Assembly: GCA_963575745.1 (NCBI GenBank)
Contig: CAUYUJ010012213.1
Location: forward strand, 323,772-387,771
DNA from: Prorocentrum cordatum
Taxonomy: Eukaryota; Sar; Dinophyceae; Prorocentrales; Prorocentraceae
Reading direction: 5' to 3'
Length of the DNA: 64,000 nt
Part shown: piece by piece, positions 20,086-30,115 of the stretch
Position numbering within the stretch: the stretch's first letter is position 1
Layout of the letters: every line of letters starts with the position of its first letter
Position numbers and translations under genes: made by a program
The notes under the pieces: generated by a model
What the model was told of the DNA's origin: nothing
The model's database searches: none
The model's input: only the letters and a program-made list of their open reading frames with translations

Positions 20086-20728
20086 AGAAGCCCTCACCTC
20101 AAGCCCTCGCTTTCTCCGATGACCGTCCTGAACTGAGGCGTCAACCACGATGGACGCTCGCGTCCACCGTGCTCTCAAAGACGGTGAGATCCAGGGGGAG
20201 GCCGCCCCAGAGCCACACGACACGTTACTTCAATCATTCCTTCCTTCTCATTGCCCCTCCTCTCTCCTTCCTCCTGGTGCTCCTCCTCCTCCTTCTCCCT
20301 CCTCCTCCTCCTCCTTCTCCCTCCTCCTCTTCCTCCTCCTCCTCCTCCTCGTCCTCCTCCTCCTCTTCCTCCTCCCTCCCCCCCCCGCCTCGAGGCAGGA
20401 TGGCGGTGGACCAAGTGTCTGCAGCTTGGAGTTAAGAAGGAGAGTGCATGAGCTAGACGGTTGCCAGGAAATTCTAGCCTGCGTCCAGAAGTTCCTCATG
20501 GACTCCAAATGGCACCTTGGCGTCGCGGTTTGAGTGGCTCGAAATATTGGCTCGAGTGCGGCTGATCGCGTCCCTGAGACGCGGAACCGGTTCTGTTCAA
20601 GGTGTGGGGGCTGGTCCCAGGGCAGAGCAGTCAAGTTGGCTGGACCCTGCATGCCCCCCAGCAAGAAAGGTCGTGAGGCGGTGCTCATTTGTTTCCACTG
20701 GAAACCGCCCAGCCGTCAAGTCGAGTAG
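20086..20728 (+). pseudogene. Two-exon coding island with C-x2-C-G motif and in-frame TGA
   Basis: Unrecognised protein. Exon 1, 20086-20183, follows an acceptor GGCGTTACAG and ends at ACG before a GTGAGATCC donor. The intron, 20184-20398 (215 bp), contains a TCC array and ends CCTCGAGGCAG. Exon 2 begins at 20399 with GAT. Both junctions are phase 0, so the frame joins cleanly. Exon 2 reads a charged helical-looking stretch (LELRRRVHELDGCQEILACV), then an in-frame TGA at 20531-20533, then a segment with FCSRCGGW and GPCMPPSKKGREA, and ends TAG at 20726. C-x2-C-G followed by a basic PC motif resembles, from memory, a putative zinc-binding domain in dinoflagellate predicted proteins. A CGA-to-TGA change would explain the internal stop, so I call it a probable pseudogene. 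A pyrimidine-rich exon may also lie at 19760-19880. Confidence 0.6.
20270..20391. repeat. TCC array inside the intron at 20184-20398
   Basis: CTCCTCCTC triplets filling most of the intron and ending 7 bp before the CAG acceptor. It forms a polypyrimidine tract of ~120 bp. Confidence 0.93.
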
Positions 20729-20801
20729 CTCCTGGATGGTGCCATCTCGCTTACACGACTAGCCCCGCATCGGTCGGAGGTGTCTGCCCCCTCGCAGCCT
20801 C

Positions 20802-21150
20802 GGGTGATCCTGGACCGGACGGCTGTCAGTAGATCGTTTGCGGCCTGTCTGGGGCGTGCCCCTTTCACGAGCAGCGGACGGCCGCTCTCATCGATTGAGT
20901 TCGTATTAAAGAATTGGGGGAGCTGCATCAGGTCTTCCTGGCGAGTCCATTGTCGCAAAGCTTTTTCCTTGCAGAGGTCGAAGATGAAACACCCTAGAAC
21001 ACCTACGCCCTGGAGGGCTGGTGGGATGAAGACCCCCTTGGGTGATCCTCGAAGCGGACGGTTGTCAGTAGATCGTCTGCGGCCTCTGGGGCGTGCCCCT
21101 TCCACGAGCAGCGGACGGCCGCTCTCATCGATCGAGTTCGTATTAGAGAA
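20802..21150. repeat. ~110 bp direct repeat, copies 20802-20912 and 21040-21150
   Basis: Nearly identical blocks starting GGGTGATCCT and containing GTCAGTAGATCGT, GGGGCGTGCCCC, the hairpin GAGCAGCGGACGGCCGCTCTC (loop included) and GAGTTCGTATTA. Start-to-start distance is 238 bp. Confidence 0.93.
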
Positions 21151-21364
21151 GCCGTCAGAGGCAAGACACCCTGTTGTACGCACAGGCATCTGGGGCTGTG
21201 CGCTTTTCCTTCGGGCATTCCGTTCCGTTCCTCCTCCTCCTCCTCCTTCTCTTCCACCCCCGACCTTTCGTATCGATTCTTTCGTCCCAGCTTGCAGTCC
21301 ATGTGGTAAGTGTCCAGGACGTACACTCAAGTAGCTTCAAGAGCTCGTGCGAATTCCGATGCAG

Positions 21365-21933
21365 CTGTTGCGAATGTAGTCGGGCCTCTACTAATTTCGG
21401 GAAGGCGCTCCAAGGCCTCAAAGAAGAACCCAGTGGGTTTGCTATGGAGGTTCCCTTCGTCAAGCTTCGAGTCGCCCTGTGCGAAGCCGAATCCTTCCAA
21501 AGCCTTGTGATGGTTTTCATCCCCTCTCGTCCCTCCTCTTCCTCCTCGTTCTCCTCCTCCTCATCCCGGAGACCGACGTGCCTCGTATGTTTGTTTTCAC
21601 GCACCTGAGGGCTACGCCGCAGCACTACGACTCGATCCAAAAGCAGATCAAGCTCGCCAGATCCATCTTCGAAAGGCCTTGCGCAGAGGAGCCCGGGCCA
21701 GGAGGATCCACCAGGAGGACCTGGACCGCTCCATGAACTGGGTGGCGAGGATTCAGCATTTCCAAAGCGTACTGGAGCAAGCCAGAACATTGTATGACAG
21801 CAGATCATTTCCACTCCCTGGGATCAGCCCCTATGTTGATGCGCGCGTCGCCAGAGGGGGAGAGGATGCGCACTTCGACAGGGCCACCGATGAGTACCGA
21901 GGAGTGGTCCGACGGCTCGCCAGGTGGTCCTGA
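21365..21933 (+). CDS. Two-exon coding island, function unknown
   Basis: Unrecognised protein. The exon ending at 21506 reads GKALQGLKEEPSGFAMEVPF and ends in a complete codon (FQSL). The intron, 21507-21609 (103 bp, GTGATGG to CACCTGAG), has a TCC-rich tract. The next exon starts in phase 0 with GYAAALRLDPKADQARQIHL and continues basic and helical (RRIHQEDLDRSMNWVARIQH) to TGA at 21931. The clean phase-0 to phase-0 join and mostly G/C third positions support it. The 5' end is unclear: a GTAG acceptor near 21375 is one option. The same frame continues past the TGA to a second TGA at 22105, so the first stop may itself be a nonsense mutation. Confidence 0.55.
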
Positions 21934-22880
21934 ACATGGATTGCCAAACCCTTGGACACCGACAGCGCCGACGACTGGCAGAGGTGCGGACTTGGATCGA
22001 CTCCGCCTGGCGCAGGATTCTTGCGCCGAGAGCTTGGAAAAGGGGGCGAGGACACATGGCGCCGCACCGTGCACGCCCTTGGAGACTTGCAGTGCGCATT
22101 GCGCTGAGACCTGGGAACGCGAGCTCATGCAGCGTCTGGCCGACCTGCAGGGGTTCAGGCAATGGTTGGGCAGCCTTTCCCCGCCCATGCCCAGCTAGTG
22201 CCAGTTCTGGGGGCCGCGGGCGCTACGGCTGGCGCGCTGCCCGATCCCGCTGCCAGAGGAAGTCCGGCGGCTGTCTCTGCACCGAGCAGTCGGCAACCAC
22301 CGTCGGGTGGCTCAGCCCCGTTGCAGAGGATGGCCCATCGGTATGATCCAATGGCAGTCTCGGTGGCATGCCTGGCAATGGCCCGCTTTTCGGGGCGCCA
22401 GGGCACTACGTCGCAGATGGGGCTGCCGACAGGCGGGTGGTCCAACCCCCCACGCTGGCACGCTGCGCACCAGGCCCTACGCGGGCCGCCGACGGGCGGG
22501 TGGTCGACATCCCACGTGGACAGCGCGACCGACGGTTCAGCAACGTGTCATTTCAGCGTTCTGCTTGGCATTGGCTTATTCTTCGGGGCCCGAGATCGGT
22601 GCGTCAAGCATGGGGCCGCCAACGAGCGGGTGGTCGAAGCCCCCATCGCAGTGGGTCCAGACCCAGACCTACCAGGGGGCCCGTTGGCTGGCAACTTTTT
22701 CAGCGAGACATGCCAGCAGCGAGGTCAGTCGGACGAGCGGGACTTCCGACGCAGTGTTCCTTGCCGCGGTATTGCAAGGCCACTCTCGCTGGCCGAGAGC
22801 ACGGCCATAGCATCCGTTTTGGATTTTTTGGTGGACGGCCTCGGCATCAAGGGGAGCGCAGTCGTTTCAAACTCAGCGTG
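21934..22880 (+). pseudogene. Coding-like region with repeated GPPTGGWS motif in shifting frames
   Basis: Plus-strand frames remain protein-like but switch. A short motif, LPTGGWSNPP, then PPTGGWST, then PPTSGWSKPP, is encoded three times (near 22425, 22490 and 22620). The first two are in one frame and the third in another, so an intron or a frameshift lies between about 22510 and 22600. The third motif is followed by a QWVQTQTYQGARWLATF-type stretch ending in TAG near 22810. Function unknown. It probably belongs to the same transcription unit as the islands either side, which is inference. Confidence 0.35.
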
Positions 22881-22886
22881 CCGCGC

Positions 22887-23348
22887 TGGCGGCTCGCGTT
22901 GGCTGACGCGTTGGGCCGCTTTGCCATGTCGCGTGCGACCCGTTACTTTTCGTCGCCCAGGAGGGCCTCCGTGGCCTCGCCGGGCACCGCCTTCTGCGAC
23001 GCCAATGCGTTCGATTTGTTTGTCCTGTCGACGGAGTTGCATTTGTGGGCGCTGCTGGTCGAAGCCCACTTCGACGCGCCCCAAAGGCCGCATGACGCAG
23101 TTATCTTGGTCCTGGATGCGCGCTGGCGGAAGCCCGCGGCCCCGGCCCGACGCGCCCCGCAAGGCTTCGCCTTGGAGAAGAAGCGCGACGACGAGGCCGT
23201 CTGCAGGCGCGGCCAGCCAGTGGAGTCGTGCCTGTGGCCCGCCAGCAGCCCGGTGGACTGCGCGGGCGCGGCGAAGCATTGGTTCGCGCTAGCGGAGGAC
23301 ACGCTCATCGCTTTCAAGGGTCCCCCCATCGAGGAGGAGGCCGTTTGA
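22887..23348 (+). CDS. C-terminal coding block, function unknown
   Basis: Unrecognised. An open frame of ~150 codons ends EEEAV and TGA at 23346. Third positions are overwhelmingly G or C. It reads ALADALGRFAMSRATRYF, then CDANAFDLFVLSTELHLWAL, LVLDARW, and a charged Lys/Arg/Asp stretch. No signal peptide or membrane segment is visible. The first codons are not resolved: the frame is open from 22368, but the part before about 22880 looks less coding, so an acceptor between about 22810 and 22890 is likely. A companion frame is also open but has poor composition. Confidence 0.5.
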   Translation, partial: WRLALADALGRFAMSRATRYFSSPRRASVASPGTAFCDANAFDLFVLSTELHLWALLVEAHFDAPQRPHDAVILVLDARWRKPAAPARRAPQGFALEKKRDDEAVCRRGQPVESCLWPASSPVDCAGAAKHWFALAEDTLIAFKGPPIEEEAV

Positions 23349-23479
23349 GGGCCTTCCCATCGAGAGGGCCAGGGGCCACAAAGGGCGAGCAAAGGACATC
23401 ATAACTTTGCATATCGTGCCAGAGGCTCAGGTCCACGCCGAAGCGCTTCCTTCCGAGGTCCACGGCAGAAGGGGCCCCC

Positions 23480-23836
23480 GTGCTTGAGCCCAGCCACGTG
23501 GGAAGCGCAGGGGGGCGTTCCGCGTGTCAGGCAGCCGCGGGACCCAAGCTCTCGAGCACGACGCAGGCCGTCTTCGAGCAGGAGAGGGAGGCGTTCATCC
23601 AGGAGAGCAAGAGGCGGTGGGAGGAGTTCACCGTGGAGGCTCGCAGGAGGTCGGGCTCGGTGTCTCGCGAGGTCGCCGCGAAGGTTCACGGCCCACGCGA
23701 GGCCTGCAGCCATTCTCGAGCTGGGCGTAGGGCAGCCCGCGGCGTCGGTTGGCCAAACAGCGCTCAGTCGAGCCCGAGAGGACCGACCCTTGCCCCGGCG
23801 CCGCCCCCGCCGAGAGGTTCCGCAAAAGTCCGCTGA
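23480..23836 (+). CDS. Coding-like exon, charged helix, function unknown
   Basis: The frame reads STTQAVFEQEREAFIQESKR, then RWEEFTVEARRRSGSVSREV, a strongly helical, charged stretch. CGACGCAG before GCCGTCTTCGAG (23563) could be an acceptor. The real exon probably ends before about 23720, after which composition changes. Not recognised. Confidence 0.4.
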   Translation: MLEPSHVGSAGGRSACQAAAGPKLSSTTQAVFEQEREAFIQESKRRWEEFTVEARRRSGSVSREVAAKVHGPREACSHSRAGRRAARGVGWPNSAQSSPRGPTLAPAPPPPRGSAKVR

Positions 23837-24099
23837 GATGGCGGGCCGCCTGGAAGCCCCCGCCTATTGCCATCGAACATAACAGGCGATAGCGCGGGGC
23901 CTGGCCGGGGCATTTGTCTGCGCGGACTCCTGCCGGAGGTTGGCGACGAGATGCCCCGGCGGCCGGCGGGCGCGGTCCGCGCGCGAGGGGCGACCCCGGC
24001 CTGCGGCGAGCTGCGGGGCATCATGTTCGCGGCTCTCCCGAAGAAGAGCGCGGGGCAGATGCCCGCTGGCCCCGTTCGTCCTCGGGCGAGAACGTGGTC

Positions 24100-24586
24100 T
24101 TGGATGCAGGGGCTGCGCCGAGGCAGCTCGGCTGCGCGGCGTGTTCGCGGCGAGCGCCAGGGACGTCAACGCGGTGGCGGTCTTGTTCTACGAGGACTTG
24201 GCCGAGAAGGGCGAGCGCGTCGGACATGGGCGGCTGCGAATTGCGGCGGGCGCCTGGGATTGCGACCAGGCCTTGCTCGAGACGCTCTGCTGCACATGCC
24301 GGCGCTGGCGAGGGCCCGCTCCGGCGCTATTCTCAGCGGCGCCGTCGTGGCTCGCGGCGCCGCGGTGGCTGGCTGCCCCTGCGCCGCCGCGCAGGCGAAG
24401 TTCCATCTGCTCTTCGCGCTGGGTGCAGCGGCGCAGGCGGCCCCGGCAGCGTGCGTCCTGAACGTCGCGGATGACGCATCTGGTCGCGCGGTCGGCGCTC
24501 TCGAGCGGGCGGCGCAACGGTTGGGATCTGCCAGCCGAGTTTTCAACGAGAGGGTGGCGGAGGTCAACCTGCCAGTCAGCAAGTAG
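24100..24586 (+). CDS. Coding-like block in two frames, alanine-rich, function unknown
   Basis: First frame (about 24138-24300): GVFAASARDVNAVAVLFYED, then LAEKGERVGHGRLRIAAGAW. Second frame (about 24295-24586): AILSGAVVARGAAVAG, AKFHLLFALGAAAQAA, ending VNLPVSK and TAG. A splice junction or frameshift near 24295 would join them (candidate: GAGACGCTCTGCTGCACATG region). Not recognised. Confidence 0.38.
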
Positions 24587-26850
24587 AAAGACGAGGCGCT
24601 GGCATCCCCGGCGACGCTCAGCATGAAGCCCCTGCGCTCACCAGGCATTTGAAGTTCGCGGACTTTGCGCGCTGCCGCCGCGCTCTTGGAGGCGATGCCG
24701 CAGCGAGGTCGCGCAGGCGGGCGCCAGTCTCACATGGGGGCCGCGGCGGGGATCCAGGGCCGCAAGCGCGCCCGCCTCTTCCAGCCTTGACCCCCTCCGC
24801 AAAAACCGCGCGGAGTTAGTCGAAAATGGAGGCGCCGCGCGGCCGTCTTAGGCGCCCTCGCCGTTTGGAGTGGGAGCGGTGGTGGCCCGAGGCGGATTGC
24901 CTGCAGGAGCAGCGATGGGTCTTGCCATCCCTTCGCAATGGAAGGGCTTGCGTCGCGACCCATTGGTCATCGCCGCCTAGACGACCATCGTCGCCTGCGC
25001 CGACTTGGTCTGGCCTTGACCGTTGCTTGGATGGGTTTGCTCGCGCCTGCCCCCGCAAGGGGGTGGCGGTGATGCGGGCAGTGCGCCCGCTGTGGATTGT
25101 TTAGGGTCCGGTCTCGGCGCGGTGCTTGGCCGCGCCCTCTGGGGCATCGATTGGGGCATAGCTGGAGAGGGCCCGTGCCTCGTCCATGATGCGGCGGGAA
25201 CGGTGTTTGAAGCGCGAAGGCGCTCGCCATAATGTCTGAGCAAACTGGCCATGCTCGGGTTCGGGTGACCCTTCGGCTTGCAAGGGTTTCCCCGTCAAGG
25301 TCGCAGCTTTCGGAATCGGAGGGGGGGGGGGCTATGGAAGCCAGTCGTGGATTGGCCCTGTTATTGGTCGGACGTCCGGGGCAAGCACCGGCGTCGGGCC
25401 CCAATGGGCCCGGCCCAAAACGCGCGCTCTTACCTCGCAAGGATGGGCGCCAGATATTACGTCGGAGACGGGGGGGGCTGCGCGGTCGAAGCGCGAAGAG
25501 GCAGGACAGCTGGTGGATGATGCAAGCTGCAAGTTGGCTGCTTGGCTACGGTTCCGCTATGGTTGTATTCGGGGCGGCTGGGCCCAGCGGGCAGCGATCG
25601 CGCCTCTGGGCAGGGCTCGGCGACGAGCTCGAGGGAGTCTAATTGGTAGGGCCGAGGCGGATCTTGGCCAGCGCGCTGCGACCGCATGGCTGATCAACGG
25701 GCCAAGGCAGGCGCCCATTCGGCGCGATCCTGTCCGCCTGACATCATGACATCCGCGTCTTGATTTGGGCGCCTCTGCGTCGCCGTGCTTGCGGGGCACT
25801 CTGCTGGCTTGCGCGAGGCGGTGCTAGGTTGCCACCGGGTCCGAGACAGCGCGGGGGTGGAAGCGCTCAGGAACATCGACCTGGGCGAGTTCCCACTGCG
25901 ACGCGCCGATATCCACGACGACCAGGGGCGCGACCCGGACCGGCGAAGTGGCCAGCTGGCGGGCTCGCCGAGCCTGGGGCTGGAGGATCAGCCGGGGCAG
26001 CTCATCGAAGAGGGGCCCGAGGCCAGTTGCTTGCGGGCGCGGGCGGTCCTTCCCCAGCCCCCGCCGCCGCCGGCCCCCGAGAACGGAGAATTCAGACAGG
26101 CCTCCCGCCCCGGACCCGGGCAGGGTGGCGCGTCGCCGCCTGGCCTCGGCGGGCCCTGCAGCCGCGGCGCTTTCGTTTGCCTGGGGGCCAGAGGTGGCCC
26201 TCTAGCGCGTCGCTGGCCACCTCGTCCCCGCTGCCCGACCGAGGAGGCTAGGGGGGCGAGCCGTGCCGCGGTGAGCATTCGCTTGCATTGCGCGCGTTAT
26301 TCGGGTAATTTTTTGGAGAAAGCGGTCGAGGCTCGGCGGGGGCTTGTCCGCCTGCCCCGACTGCAGGCGCGCCAATTAATCGCGCTGCAAGTTTGTTGTT
26401 ACGACGCCGCCTCATGAAAAGGAAGGGCGCCTCTGGCGCCTTCGACCCCCTCCCCGACTAGGCGAAAGAGCCTTGGGCTGGGCGCTCTGACGGGCCCGCG
26501 GCCGCCCGGCAGTGGTCGGTCCCGGAAGGCCCCCCGTCGACGGGCCTCAGCAGTCTCGCCCCCTTCCATGCGCGCGCCTCCCATCGGGCTGGCGCTGGCG
26601 AGAGCGCGGGCCCCGCAGCCCTCGGTGGTTGATGCTCGAGTTCGGCGTGGGCAGGGGCCCGGTGGCCCGCCCGAGTAGAATTGGATGCAAGGCGCCTTCT
26701 TGGCAGGCTCGAGCGAGGCTCCGGAATGCAGGCTCAATCGGCGCTCACTCGGCTCAAGTGAGGCTCGAGTGAGACTCGAGTCAGGCTCGAGCTCCAAACA
26801 GGCAGAAACACCCCCTTCGCTCGTTGCATCTGCGCCATGGCATGGGCCAA
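24587..26850. other. GC-rich region with weak, unresolved coding signal
   Basis: Very GC-rich. Plus frames at 25232-25642 and 25785-26417 are open, and the latter contains EALRNIDLGEFPLRRADIHD, but minus frames overlap and no domain or splice pair is clear. Near 26740-26800, GGCTCGAGTGAGACTCGAG words form a small palindromic repeat. Confidence 0.3.
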
Positions 26851-26854
26851 AATG

Positions 26855-27690
26855 TAATGGACTGAAACGTCGAGCAGCACACGCGCGCTCTATAGGAAAG
26901 CCGATGGCAATACAGACTGGGCCCGCAACGGGAAAAGCAGGAAGTTCTCAGAAGTGATCGTTGGAAAGTTTGGTGCGATACCGAATGATCAGTTGGATAT
27001 AATCCGCCGGCTTGGTGACATCGAGTCCCGCACGTGCGCGCGCAGCAGTGCGGGGCAATCAATATTTCAGCACCCCGTCCCAGTGGAACCTATCGTAGCA
27101 ATGCAAGGGGCAACTTTGTAGGTTGATGTGCCTAAATCTGAATGCGTCGAGCATGTTGCCGGAGTTCCCAAGGTTGTACTCAGGGAAAGATCGCAGAGCA
27201 TGCAGGTAACATGCCAACGCTCGAGATAATGCCAGCAGTGGTGAAAAGGGTCGAGACGGTGCCCCTTCTTGTGAGGTGAGTCGCGTATCTAGTGAAGGTG
27301 AATCAATCAAGAAAGCCTCGGCCACAATTGACGGTCGAATGTCGAGCATTGACACACCAATCTGTTTGCTCATCGATGCGAACGACGAAACAAGCGACAT
27401 ATATCTGGTGCTGGATACGTTTGAAAACCAATTTGTGGAATGAAAACCAACAGTTCCCAGTCCAAACCACGCGACATTATCGAGGGATGAAGTGGCGCAC
27501 CGTTGTGAATTCATGCGTCGGTATCGTCTCTGGCGGAGGGGTATGCCACAACTTTCACCATGGGACTGGATACCCGTTGAGCAAAACAGGCGAATTTTTG
27601 GTATTGATGTACGCATTGCGCAAACTATGGTCGAGGTGACGGGTATCCCACAAACGTATGTGACGCACGCTTGCCCATGTTTAATATAAA
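26855..27690 (+). pseudogene. Decayed gene, function unknown
   Basis: Unrecognised, and less GC-rich than the DNA to its left. The frame at 26855-27124 reads RALYRKADGNTDWARNGKSR, then FSEVIVGKFGAIPNDQLDII and RRLGDIESR, to a TAG at 27124. The same frame continues VDVPKSECVEHVAGVPKVVL to about 27205. A second frame from about 27240 reads GESIKKASATIDGRMSSIDT, then PICLLIDANDETSDIYLVLD, meets TGA at 27441-27443, and continues in the same frame CEFMRRYRLWRRGMPQLSPW and IPVEQNRRIFGIDVRIA to a TAA near 27688. A ~34 bp GTAACA...CCAG segment at 27207 could be an intron or mark the frameshift. An open minus frame (27059-27616) also exists, but the plus reading spans more and looks better. Confidence 0.42.
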
Positions 27691-27702
27691 AAAAGACACC
27701 CC

Positions 27703-27887
27703 ATGTTTAAATTCACGGGGAAGATGAAGCAACCGTGTGCTACGTCATCTGAGTGTGGTTCTCTCGTGGACCCCCACCGAAGGCTGCAGGCTCGAGGTAA
27801 GGTCTTTTTCATGTTGCTTCGTAATCGTTCTGGTTCTCATTCCTGATTCCTCCTCCTCCTCCTCCTACCTTCTCCTCCTCGTCGTCC

Positions 27888-27922
<35 letters not shown>

Positions 27923-28190
27923 CTCCTCCTCCTCCCCCTCCTCCTCCTCCTCCTCCTCCTCGTCCTGCTCCTCGTCCTCCTCCTTCTCCTCGTCCTCCTC
28001 CTCCTCCTCCCCCCCTCCCCTTCCCACCTGCTTCCTCCTCCTTCTCCTATTCCTCGTCCTGCCTCACTCGTCTAGGCCTGCAGTTGGGGATTCACTACCG
28101 GATCCGCGTCTGGGCCCGGAACGACGCTGGGCACTCGGTGGACGCGCCGCTCGTGGTGTACCAGGCTGCGGGCCTCCCCACCCCACTCCC
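27703..28190 (+). CDS. Fibronectin type III domain fragment, two exons
   Basis: Exon 1 is open from an ATG at 27703 (after a stop at 27682) and ends CTCGAG before a canonical GTAAGG donor at 27797. The intron, 27797-28075 (279 bp), is largely a TCC array and ends CACTCGTCTAG. Exon 2 joins in phase and reads LQLGIHYRIRVWARNDAGHS, then VDAPLVVYQ. The pattern G-x-x-Y-x-[IV]-R-V-x-A-x-N-x-A-G-x-S is the E-F-G strand signature of a fibronectin type III domain, an extracellular or modular beta-sandwich. Only the C-terminal half is visible. The N-terminal half is not found upstream, and exon 1 before the junction is not domain-like. The frame runs into the GGA array at 28194, so the true exon end is probably earlier, for example a GC donor after TACCAG. 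Confidence 0.6.
27848..28070. repeat. TCC array inside the fibronectin-gene intron
   Basis: CTCCTC triplets with GTC, TTC and CCC variants over ~220 bp, ending 5 bp before the TAG acceptor region. It acts, or could act, as an extended polypyrimidine tract. Confidence 0.95.
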
Positions 28191-28193
28191 CCG

Positions 28194-28912
28194 AGGAGGA
28201 GGAGGACGAGGAGGAGGAGGAGGAGGAGGAGGAGGAGGAGGAGAAAGACGAGGAAATGGAGGAGGAGGAGGAGAATGCGAAGGATGAGATCGGGCACGGA
28301 GGCATGGGCGAGGAGGAGGAGGAGGAGGAGGAGGAGGAGAGGGAGGAAAAGGAGGAGCAGGAGGAGGAGGAGGAGGAGGAGGGCGGAGGAGGGATGCGAG
28401 GAACGATAGGGGGGGAGGAGGCGATGGAGGAGGAGGGAGGAGAAACGATGGACGGCGAAGGAGGGAAGGGGAGGGAAAAGCGAGGAGGGAGGCGGAAGAA
28501 AAGGAGTGAGAGAAGGAATCTGGAGGAGGAGTAGGCTGGACGATGATGGAGGAAGAGGAGGGAGCATGAGGAACAAGGGGGAAGTCCATGTTGAAAATGG
28601 AGCTGGGGAGCGGGGTAGGTCGAGGCAGGAGGAGGGAGGAACTGTATCATAAGAAGGAGGATGAGGATCATGAGAGAAAGAACGAGGAGGACGAGGAGGA
28701 GGAAAAGGAGGTGGAGGAAGGGGAGGAGCATGAAACGGAGGAGGTGGAGTAGACAGGAGGAGGAAGAAGAGGATGAAGAGGATGAGGATAAGGAGGAAGA
28801 GGAGGAAGAGGAGGAGGGGGAGGAGGAGGAGGAGAAGGATGATAAGGATGAGGAGGAGGAGGCGGAAGAGGAGGAGGAGGAGGAGGAGGAGGAGGAGGAA
28901 GAAGAGTGCCCG
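28194..28912. repeat. GGA array with variants
   Basis: GGA triplets with GAT, GAA, AAG and GCG interruptions, ~720 bp. It is the reverse complement type of the array at 27848, so the short exon between them is flanked by sequences able to pair in the transcript. Confidence 0.93.
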
Positions 28913-29814
28913 CTTGCGATCCGATCTGATTCCGATGTTCCTCTCCCGACCTCGTTTTGTGTCCGAGCCCCTTCTGTTTTCCGATTTCGATGTCGGTCTC
29001 AGATTCCAGTGTTGGTTACAGTATCGGTTCCGATCCGATGTTCTCGACTCCTATTGATTCGGGTTCCTATTCCGGGGCTTCGCACGACTGGCTGTAAACA
29101 AACTGCTGCTCTTGCTGTGCTGCCCTTTTGGGCCTGCAGCGGATCCGCGGGGGGCACTTCGGGGCCCCGGATGCTTTGATGCAGGTGGTGTTGCTGGTTT
29201 TGATGGTGGCGTTGCCGGAGCTTCGGTGCCGCTGCTACTGCTGACGGACTGCTGGCGTCTTGCCGCAGCCGCCGCTGGTGGGGGGGCCAGGTGTTCACTG
29301 TAGCCGTTCGGGCAAATCTAGGCTGGCTGGCTAGCCGGTTCGAGCCATTTTGTTGTCTGCGGGGGTCGGCTTGCGATTGCGATTTCGTTTGCGGCGCACC
29401 GTTCTCGATTGTGAAGGCCTTACGACTGGTGCCGCCGACCCTGAAGTTGGGGAGGAGGGCGCGGAGCATGGGGAGGAATATGAAGAGGGGGACAGGAGGA
29501 AGAGGCGGATGAGGAGGAGTAGGAGCACAGGGGGAGAATGAATAGGAGGAGAATGAGGCGAGCAGGGTCGCGGGGGGGCACGAAGGAAGGGCAGGGGCGA
29601 GTAGAGCGTGGCGATCATGAGGAGGAAAAGGAAGGAGATTAGGCGAGGATGTCGACGATGTTGACGCCGACGCTGCTTGCCTATCAGGACCATTCGGGGC
29701 GTCTTGGAGCCCTCCCGGGGCGACTTCCAGGCTTCGTTCGCTGTTTTGAGGCTAGGTTTGGCATCTTGGGCATCTGGGAGGCCACGGCGGTGTAGTTATA
29801 GATTTGGAGGGCGG
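28913..29814. other. Unassigned spacer
   Basis: TTCCGAT/GATTCCG-type words recur at 28920-29060. GGCCTGCAGCGGATCCGC near 29130 could be an acceptor, and a short plus frame follows, but nothing is firm. 29480-29650 is purine-rich. Confidence 0.35.
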
Positions 29815-30115
29815 TGGGGCCGGGACCTGGGCCAGGGGGCTGGAGAGGCCCCGGAGCCAGGGCCACGGCCAGGGCCGGGGCTGGGCCGCGGGGCCAGGGC
29901 CAGGGCCTGGCCGGGGCCGGCCAGGGCCGGGGCCAAGGGCCAGGGCCTGGGCCGAGGCCGGGAGTGGGTCCGGGGCTGGGGCCGGCTGCGCGGGGGCCGG
30001 GGCCAGCCGGGACCAGGGCCAGGGCCAGGGCGGGGTGGGGACTGAGGCCGGGACCGTCCGAGGCCGAGGCCAGGGCCGGGGCTGGAAGCGGAGCCGGGGC
30101 TGGGGCTGGACTGGG
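29815..30115. repeat. GGGCCAGGGCCGGGG hexamer-type array
   Basis: About 300 bp of 6 bp GGGCCA/GGGCCG/GGGGCT units. Frames through it read Gly-Pro-Arg runs and are repeat shadows. Confidence 0.93.

Noticed and set aside
26735-26795. Dinoflagellate spliced-leader relic (GGCTCAAG)
   Set aside because: Only the last 8 bases match, within a GGCTCGAG palindromic repeat; the rest of the leader is absent.
27059-27616. 186-codon minus open frame
   Set aside because: The plus-strand readings over the same DNA are more protein-like and longer; the minus frame is probably a shadow.
29280-29360. tRNA gene (GGTTCGAGCC box B-like motif)
   Set aside because: No paired acceptor stem or box A at the right distance could be found around it.
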